Assembly (NCBI RefSeq): GCF_001429185.1
Contig: NZ_LMIW01000001.1
Coordinates: forward strand, 419,641 to 483,640
Length of the DNA: 64,000 nucleotides
Source of the DNA: Terrabacter sp. Root85
Lineage (GTDB): Bacteria; Actinomycetota; Actinomycetes; Actinomycetales; Dermatophilaceae
Direction of reading: 5' to 3'
Each line of letters opens with the position of its first letter. The first letter of the stretch is position 1. Under the pieces are notes generated by a model. The model was given only the letters and a program-made list of their open reading frames with translations, ran no database searches and was not told where the DNA came from. The position numbers were made by a program, and so were the translations under genes. Of the stretch, positions 59,102-64,000 are shown in pieces.

Positions 59102-60058
59102 GTGCGGATCGCGGTGCTCGACGACTACCAGGGCGTCGCCCTGTCCAGCGCCGACTGGTCGCCGGTCACGGACCACCCGAGCTCTCCGTGCACCGTCGAC
59201 GTCTTCCGCGACCACGTCAGCGAGGTCGGCGCCCTCGTCGAGCGACTGACCGGCTACGACGCCGTCGTCGTCATGCGCGAGCGCACCGCGCTCCCGGCCG
59301 CCGTGCTCGCCTCGCTGCCACGCCTGCGGCTCGTCGTGACGACCGGCCGTCGCAACCCGAGCATCGACGTCGCCGCGGCCACCGCCGCCGGCATCACCGT
59401 CTGCGGCACCGAGAGCCTCGCCACCGCCCCTGCCGAGCTGACGTGGGCCCTCGTCCTCGGGCTGGCACGACAGCTCGTCCCCGAGGCCACCGCCGTGCGC
59501 GAGGGCGGCTGGCAGACGACGGTCGGCCGCGACCTCGCGGGGCACACGCTCGGTCTGCTCGGGCTCGGCCGCATCGGCACGCAGGTCGCCTCCGTGGGCC
59601 GCGCCTTCGGGATGGACGTCGTCGCCTGGAGCCGGAGCCTCACGGCTGAGCGCGCCGAGCAGGCGGGAGTCCGGGCGGCCTCCCTCGACGCCGTGCTCTC
59701 CGGGTCCGACGTGGTCTCGATCCACCTCGTCCTCGCCGAGGGCACCCGCGGCCTCGTCGGCGAGCGCGAGCTGGCGCTCCTGCGCCCGGACGCACTGCTC
59801 GTCAACACCTCCCGTGGCCCGATCGTCGACGAGCGAGCCCTGCTCGCGGCCCTCCGGCGCGGTCACCTCGGGGGCGTCGGCCTCGACGTCTTCGACGAGG
59901 AGCCTCTCCCCGTCGGCCACCCGCTGCGCACCGCACCGCGCACGCTCCTGACGCCCCACCTCGGCTACGTGACGCGTGACGTCTACGCGACGTTCTGGGC
60001 CGGCGTCGTCGAGGACGTGACGGCATACCTCGACGGCTCCCCGATCCGCACGCTCTGA
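59102..60058 (+). CDS. D-2-hydroxyacid dehydrogenase family protein
   Basis: A 318-residue NAD-dependent dehydrogenase of the D-isomer-specific family. The Rossmann loop is LGLLGLGRIGTQVASVGRAF (near residue 154). The catalytic Arg is near SIHLVLAEGTRGL, the Glu is in FDEEPLP and the His is in TPHLGYVT. LDDYQGVA near the N-terminus places it in the D-3-phosphoglycerate dehydrogenase-like subgroup; the substrate is unknown. I prefer the GTG seven bases after TACGCT; another GTG two codons earlier would sit directly on that hexamer. Confidence 0.87.
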   Translation: MRIAVLDDYQGVALSSADWSPVTDHPSSPCTVDVFRDHVSEVGALVERLTGYDAVVVMRERTALPAAVLASLPRLRLVVTTGRRNPSIDVAAATAAGITVCGTESLATAPAELTWALVLGLARQLVPEATAVREGGWQTTVGRDLAGHTLGLLGLGRIGTQVASVGRAFGMDVVAWSRSLTAERAEQAGVRAASLDAVLSGSDVVSIHLVLAEGTRGLVGERELALLRPDALLVNTSRGPIVDERALLAALRRGHLGGVGLDVFDEEPLPVGHPLRTAPRTLLTPHLGYVTRDVYATFWAGVVEDVTAYLDGSPIRTL

Positions 60059-60177
60059 CCGCTCGTCGGGTGCGAGGTCGCGCGGCGGCTGCGCCCCGAC
60101 GACCCGAGCCGCGCGATCGCGCGCACGACCGGCCCGAGGGCGTATGCCGTCCGGCCGGCCCGAGCGTGCCCGTGACC

Positions 60178-61368
60178 TCAGCGGTGGCCGGCGCGCAGCA
60201 CGAGCTCGAGCTCGAAGCGGACCTCGGGGTCGTCGAGCGCCTCGCCGAAGAGCTCCTTGAGCTGCGCCACGCGGTAGCCGACGGTCTGCTGGTGGACGAA
60301 GAGCTCGGCCGCGATCGGGGCACGCTGACCCTGGTGGCGCAGCCAGGACAGGAGCGTCTCGGTGAGGCGCTCGCGCACGGCCGGTCGCAGGCCGTCCAAG
60401 GGCGCGAGGCGGGTGCGGGCGAGATCGTCCGTGGCGAGCGGCTCGGCGAGGACGACGAGCTCGGCGAGGTGGTCCTCGACCCACACGGGGGCTCCGTCGG
60501 CGTCCGGCCGGTCCGGTCCGGGCGCGACGCCGTGGGCACCCGCCGCCGTCGCGAGGTGCAGCGACTCACCCGCCTGCTGCCAGGGGCGCGCCGGCCCGAC
60601 GATGGCGCGCCGGCCCCGAAGCGCGCGCTCGAGGTCGCGACGACGCGCCTTGCGGCTGAGGAACGGGAAGACGATGAGGACGTCCGTGCCTCGCTCGGTG
60701 ACGAGGCCGTCGGGACCGAGCGCACCGCGCAGCCCGTCGACGTGCGGGAAGGGCACGAGGGCGACGACGACGACCTCCGGGAGGGTCCAGCCGACGGCCG
60801 CCGCGAGACGTGCCACGCCCCCGTCGCTCGAGTCGCCGCGCAGGATCATCTCGAGCAGCTCGCCGCGCAGCCGCAGCTGCTCACCGGCGCGCTCGGACTG
60901 CTCCTGGGCGTAGCCCTGCGCGCTGGCCGCGGACAGCTCGTCGATGTAGGCGAAGAGGGACTCGCCGAGCGAGAGGAGAACGTCGGGCGGCAGCTGCGAC
61001 ACGTCGACGGTGCGCGAGATCGCGCGGAAGGTGACCCGCGCGCCGTAGCGGTAGGCCGCGAGGAGGGACTCGAGGCTCCGCCCGGAGCGCACCTCCCCGC
61101 GACCGAGGTTCTCGTAGACCCACTTGCCGTCCTCGGACAGCGCCTGCAGGCGGGTCCCCGGCAGGTCGAGGAAGCGGTTGAGGGCGACCGTGACACCGCG
61201 CCGGACGCCCTGCCCGAAACGGCCCTCCATCGGCATCGCGTAGACCGGGACGTCGCGCGGGATGCCCTCGATGATCGCCTCGACGATGTCGGTCACGACG
61301 GGACGCAGCACGGTCGTCACTTCGGCGGGGAGAGACAACCACGGCGGGTCGGACGTGGCGTACGCCAC
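60178..61368 (-). CDS. PucR/CdaR-type transcriptional regulator
   Basis: A 396-residue regulator. A helical N-terminal sensor region (about residues 1-230) and a GGDEF-like degenerate middle part lead to a C-terminal PucR helix-turn-helix (LLSWLRHQGQRAPIAAEL, then FVHQQTVGYRVAQLKELFG, about 335-385). AGGAGG is ideally spaced before the GTG. It is divergent from the ferredoxin reductase/desaturase operon with a 99-bp gap and probably regulates it in response to membrane lipid state. The signal is inferred, not shown. Confidence 0.87.
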   Translation of the reverse strand: MAYATSDPPWLSLPAEVTTVLRPVVTDIVEAIIEGIPRDVPVYAMPMEGRFGQGVRRGVTVALNRFLDLPGTRLQALSEDGKWVYENLGRGEVRSGRSLESLLAAYRYGARVTFRAISRTVDVSQLPPDVLLSLGESLFAYIDELSAASAQGYAQEQSERAGEQLRLRGELLEMILRGDSSDGGVARLAAAVGWTLPEVVVVALVPFPHVDGLRGALGPDGLVTERGTDVLIVFPFLSRKARRRDLERALRGRRAIVGPARPWQQAGESLHLATAAGAHGVAPGPDRPDADGAPVWVEDHLAELVVLAEPLATDDLARTRLAPLDGLRPAVRERLTETLLSWLRHQGQRAPIAAELFVHQQTVGYRVAQLKELFGEALDDPEVRFELELVLRAGHR

Positions 61369-61467
61369 TTCGGCCTCCTGCCTTTTGTCGTCACGCAACA
61401 GTTTCCTACCCCAAAGAGTACGCGTCACCCCAAGATCCGGAAGCCGCTCGGCGAGGACCATAGGAGG

Positions 61468-62538
61468 ATGACCCAGATCAGAGCTCTCCGGCGTGTGGCG
61501 TCGATCCTGACGACCCCGCTCGCGCCCGAGGACATCATCAATCTGGTCAACCCGCTGGCCTCGGCCCGACAGCTGCGCGGAGTCGTCACGAAGGTGGTCC
61601 GCGAGACCCCCGACTCGACGACGATCCACTTCCGTCCCGGCCGCGGCTGGAACCCCCACGCCGCCGGCCAGTGGGCCCGCATCGGCGTCGAGATCGACGG
61701 CGTGCGCCAGTGGCGCAGCTACTCCCTGTCGGCCGCCGTCGGCCACGACCCCGCCATCACCGTCACCGCGATCGGCTTCGTCTCGACGGCCCTGGCCCGC
61801 AGCACCAAGGTCGGCGACATCCTCTTCCTCGACACCCCGCAGGGCGACTTCGTGCTCCCCGAGCACCCCCGCCCGCTCCTCATGCTGACGGCCGGCAGCG
61901 GTCTGACGCCCGTCATGTCGATGATCCGCACGCTCGTGCCCCGCCGGCCCGACGCCGACGTCGTCCTCGTCCACTCGGCGCGCACCCGCGACGACGCGCT
62001 CTTCCACGACGAGCTGCTCGAGCTCGCCGACCAGTTCCCCGGCCTCACGGTCCGCCACTGGTTCACGCGCGAGGAGGGCGGGCGCCGCCTCGACCTGTCG
62101 GACGTCACCGACCTCGAGACGCTCTGTCCCGACTGGCGCGAGCGGGCGGCATACGCCTGCGGACCCACGGACTTCCTCGACGCGGCCACCGAGCTGTGGG
62201 AGCGCGACGGCGACGACGCGACGCACGCGGGCCTCACGATCGAGCGCTTCGCGCCCGTCCTGCTCGAGGGCTCCGGCGGCGAGGGCGGGCTGCTGACGTT
62301 CGAGAAGTCCGACAAGGAAGTGGAGGCGGCCGGCGACGTCCCCCTCCTCGAAGCCGGCGAGGACTGCGGCGTCGTCATGCCGAGCGGATGCCGCATGGGC
62401 ATCTGCCGCAGCTGCCTCGTCCCGCTCGTCGCAGGCAAGGTCCGCGACCTGCGCACGGGCGAGGTCCACGGTGACGAGGGCGAGCTCATCCAGACCTGTG
62501 TCAACGCGGCCGCCGGACCCGTCCACCTGGACATCTGA
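61468..62538 (+). CDS. ferredoxin-NAD(P)H reductase with C-terminal 2Fe-2S domain
   Basis: A 356-residue electron-transfer protein. The FAD domain has RSYSLS near residue 84. The NAD(P) domain has TAGSGLTPVMSMIRTL near 146 and AYACGPTDFLDAA. A plant-type [2Fe-2S] ferredoxin domain follows with cysteines in MPSGCRMGICRSC (from about residue 305) and IQTCVNA. It supplies electrons to the desaturase encoded 13 bp downstream, as Rv3230c does for DesA3 in mycobacteria. AGGAGG directly abuts the ATG, which is unusually close, so a slightly different start is possible. Confidence 0.9.
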   Translation: MTQIRALRRVASILTTPLAPEDIINLVNPLASARQLRGVVTKVVRETPDSTTIHFRPGRGWNPHAAGQWARIGVEIDGVRQWRSYSLSAAVGHDPAITVTAIGFVSTALARSTKVGDILFLDTPQGDFVLPEHPRPLLMLTAGSGLTPVMSMIRTLVPRRPDADVVLVHSARTRDDALFHDELLELADQFPGLTVRHWFTREEGGRRLDLSDVTDLETLCPDWRERAAYACGPTDFLDAATELWERDGDDATHAGLTIERFAPVLLEGSGGEGGLLTFEKSDKEVEAAGDVPLLEAGEDCGVVMPSGCRMGICRSCLVPLVAGKVRDLRTGEVHGDEGELIQTCVNAAAGPVHLDI

Positions 62539-62551
62539 GAAGGGAACCACC

Positions 62552-63838
62552 ATGACAGCCACCACGAACCGACCGACGACGACGCCCCTCGAGGCCGCCG
62601 CCACCGGCGTCGCCGAGGGCACCGCCCCGACGACCCGGAACCGGAAGCCGGTCCTCGCGGCGTCCGGCGGACCCGCCAAGCGGCCGAGCGCCGCCGCGCA
62701 TCTCAGCGACGCCGACGTCGAGCAGCTCGGCAAGGAGCTCGACGCCCTGCGCGACCGCGTCATCGCGACGCGTGGTGCTGCCGACGCCGCCTACATCCGC
62801 CGCGTCATCCGCGTCCAGCGCACCCTCGAGGTCGCCGGCCGCGCCACGCTGCTCTTCTCGAAGAAGCGCACGGCGTTCGTCGCCGGCACCGCGATGCTCA
62901 GCGTCGCGAAGATCCTCGAGAACATGGAGATCGGCCACAACGTCCTGCACGGCCAGTGGGACTGGATGCGCGACCCCGACATCCACTCCACGACGTGGGA
63001 GTGGGACTTCGTCACCCCGGCGGCCGCCTGGAAGCACACGCACAACGACCTGCACCACACGTGGACCAACGTGCTGGGCAAGGACAAGGACGTCGGCTAC
63101 TCGATCCTGCGCATGGACGAGGACCAGCCGTGGCACCCCGGCAACCTGGGCAACCCGCTCTACAACATGATCCTCGCGCCGTTCTTCGAGTGGGGCATCG
63201 CCATCTACGACCTCGAGCTCGAAGCGGTCAAGGACGGCGAGAAGTCCAAGGACGACCTCAAGAAGGACCTCAAGGCCATGGGCCGCAAGGTCGTTCGCCA
63301 GTTCACGAAGGACTACGCCGCGACCCCGCTCGCCGCCGTCCCCTTCGGCTCGGGCAAGCAGGCGCTCATCGGCACCTTCACGGCCAACGCCATCCGCAAC
63401 GTCTGGGCGCACTCGGTCATCTTCTGCGGCCACTTCCCCGACGGCGTCGACACGTTCACCGAGGAGGAGATCGAGGGCGAGACCCGCGGCGACTGGTACA
63501 TCCGCCAGATGCTCGGCTCGGCCAACATCTCGGGCAGCAAGCTCATGCACCTCATGACCGGCAACCTCAGCCACCAGATCGAGCACCACTGCTTCCCCGA
63601 CCTGCCGAGCAACCGCTACCACGAGGTCGCGGTCGAGGTGCGTGAGATCTGCGAGCGCTACGGCCTGCCGTACACGACCGGCCCGCTGCCCAAGCAGGTC
63701 TACCAGGCGTGGGCCAAGGTCTTCCGCCTCGCCCTGCCGAACCGGCCGCGACCGCTGCCGAAGAACGCCGCCCGCGCCGTCAACGCCCCGGTCCCGCCGC
63801 GGCGTCCCGCCCTGCCGATGGTGGCCCGTGTCGGCTGA
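62552..63838 (+). CDS. membrane fatty acid desaturase (acyl-CoA type)
   Basis: A 428-residue membrane di-iron desaturase, probably introducing a delta-9-type double bond into acyl-CoA or lipid acyl chains. All three histidine boxes are present: HNVLHG near residue 130, HTHNDLHH near 161 and HQIEHH near 340. A disordered N-terminus of about 50 residues precedes the first helices. AAGGGAA precedes the ATG. It forms a two-gene operon with the reductase, and the PucR regulator is divergent. Confidence 0.92.
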   Translation: MTATTNRPTTTPLEAAATGVAEGTAPTTRNRKPVLAASGGPAKRPSAAAHLSDADVEQLGKELDALRDRVIATRGAADAAYIRRVIRVQRTLEVAGRATLLFSKKRTAFVAGTAMLSVAKILENMEIGHNVLHGQWDWMRDPDIHSTTWEWDFVTPAAAWKHTHNDLHHTWTNVLGKDKDVGYSILRMDEDQPWHPGNLGNPLYNMILAPFFEWGIAIYDLELEAVKDGEKSKDDLKKDLKAMGRKVVRQFTKDYAATPLAAVPFGSGKQALIGTFTANAIRNVWAHSVIFCGHFPDGVDTFTEEEIEGETRGDWYIRQMLGSANISGSKLMHLMTGNLSHQIEHHCFPDLPSNRYHEVAVEVREICERYGLPYTTGPLPKQVYQAWAKVFRLALPNRPRPLPKNAARAVNAPVPPRRPALPMVARVG

Positions 63839-63845
63839 GGCTGCC

Positions 63846-64000
63846 GTGTCGTCGGCACGACCGGTGCCGACGGCCGCCTTCTTCGACCTCGACCGCACCC
63901 TGATCAGAGGTTCTGCCAACTACCCGCTCGCGATCGCCGCCTTCCGCGGCGGTCACGTGCCGTGGAAGGACCTCGTCAAGGACACCCTCAACGCGATCTC
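63846..64000 (+). CDS. HAD-superfamily phosphatase (SerB-like), truncated by the window end
   Basis: Only about 52 residues are visible. AAFFDLDRTLIRGSANYPL carries the HAD motif I (nucleophile DLDRT) of subfamily IB hydrolases such as phosphoserine phosphatase-like proteins. The GTG has GAGG five bases upstream; an earlier GTG overlapping the desaturase stop is less well supported. The gene continues beyond position 64000. Confidence 0.75.
   Translation, partial: MSSARPVPTAAFFDLDRTLIRGSANYPLAIAAFRGGHVPWKDLVKDTLNAI

Noticed and set aside
1-64000. GTATGCC as an oriented FtsK/KOPS-like signal
   Set aside because: The two orientations occur in comparable numbers (about 14 and 21) without an obvious strand switch, so a polar signal is not supported in this window.
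1-64000. Insertion sequences, prophage or integrative elements
   Set aside because: No transposase, integrase, phage structural gene or attachment-site duplication was found. Codon use and GC are even across the window apart from small proteins.

Overview
This is a very GC-rich (about 71% by eye) bacterial chromosome segment, densely packed with genes on both strands. I see no insertion sequence, prophage, CRISPR array or rRNA. Mycothiol biosynthesis (mshA, mshD), an actinobacterial GlnR, an HBHA-like histone-tailed protein, a MutT1-type Nudix/phosphatase and many leaderless promoters mark an actinobacterium. Gene families and the strongly enriched word GTATGCC/GGCATAC suggest Micrococcineae, probably near Intrasporangiaceae/Dermatophilaceae. 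That family-level placement is an impression, not a computed result. Several neighbourhoods recall Mycobacterium tuberculosis gene order: the gpm1/ybjN/mshA region, the HTH regulator/hbhA/DUF2516 region, glnR/mshD/pst, and ppk/mutT1.

Layout. 0-4 kb: the start of a phosphoglycerate mutase, a YbjN-like protein and mshA on the minus strand, then a methyltransferase and a MEDS/RsbW-like regulator on the plus strand. 4-12 kb: mostly minus-strand housekeeping genes (cupin, DUF2516, dtd, type II asparaginase, HBHA-like protein and its XRE partner, a beta-keto acid cleavage enzyme, ygfZ, nitrobindin), then a DsrE-like protein, a membrane protein and a MoaD-like protein. 12-26 kb: a nutrient block with glnR, a secreted 5'-nucleotidase, mshD, ppk, MutT1-like Nudix, pstSCAB with a PHO-box-like array, and low-affinity pit with its PhoU-like partner. 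26-35 kb: small conserved hypotheticals, the lutABC lactate operon, a SigB/F-type sigma factor, PEBP, a Thr/Gln-repeat lipoprotein and tRNA-Lys. 35-49 kb: a thiolase, then two divergent arms that look like one sugar-acid catabolic locus. The minus arm holds a Tat lipoprotein binding protein, a dipeptide-type ABC transporter, an aldo-keto reductase, an HpcH aldolase, an Asp-box sialidase-like protein and an SDR. The plus arm holds a DUF1537 kinase, PdxA2 and a DeoR regulator. 49-58 kb: phosphoketolase, CsbD, a CDF transporter, two Ogt alkyltransferases around an ECF sigma factor, a DUF385 protein, a Nudix hydrolase, a SigE-family sigma with a probable anti-sigma, and a PHP protein. 58-64 kb: tRNA-Glu, tRNA-Asp, a 2-hydroxyacid dehydrogenase, a PucR-type regulator, and a ferredoxin reductase/fatty acid desaturase pair, ending in a truncated HAD phosphatase.

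How the genes work together. Phosphate handling is concentrated here: nucleotidase, polyphosphate kinase, high-affinity Pst and low-affinity Pit. A PHO-box-like array precedes pstS and a weaker one precedes ppk. The 36.7-49.1 kb locus should import a small polar substrate and convert a four-carbon sugar acid towards dihydroxyacetone phosphate. A 19-bp palindrome between its arms is the obvious DeoR site. In this sequence the kinase reading frame is broken exactly at three tandem copies of an 8-bp unit, which could be a phase switch, a recent mutation or a read error.

For unusual biology I would look first at five things. These are the octamer-controlled kinase, the sigma/Ogt overlapping gene pair beside paired CACTCGAGTG repeats, the genome word GTATGCC/GGCATAC and its presence in terminator hairpins, the frequent TANNNT-N6-7-start-codon leaderless promoters, and the sugar-acid locus itself. 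No gap between genes exceeds about 270 bp.
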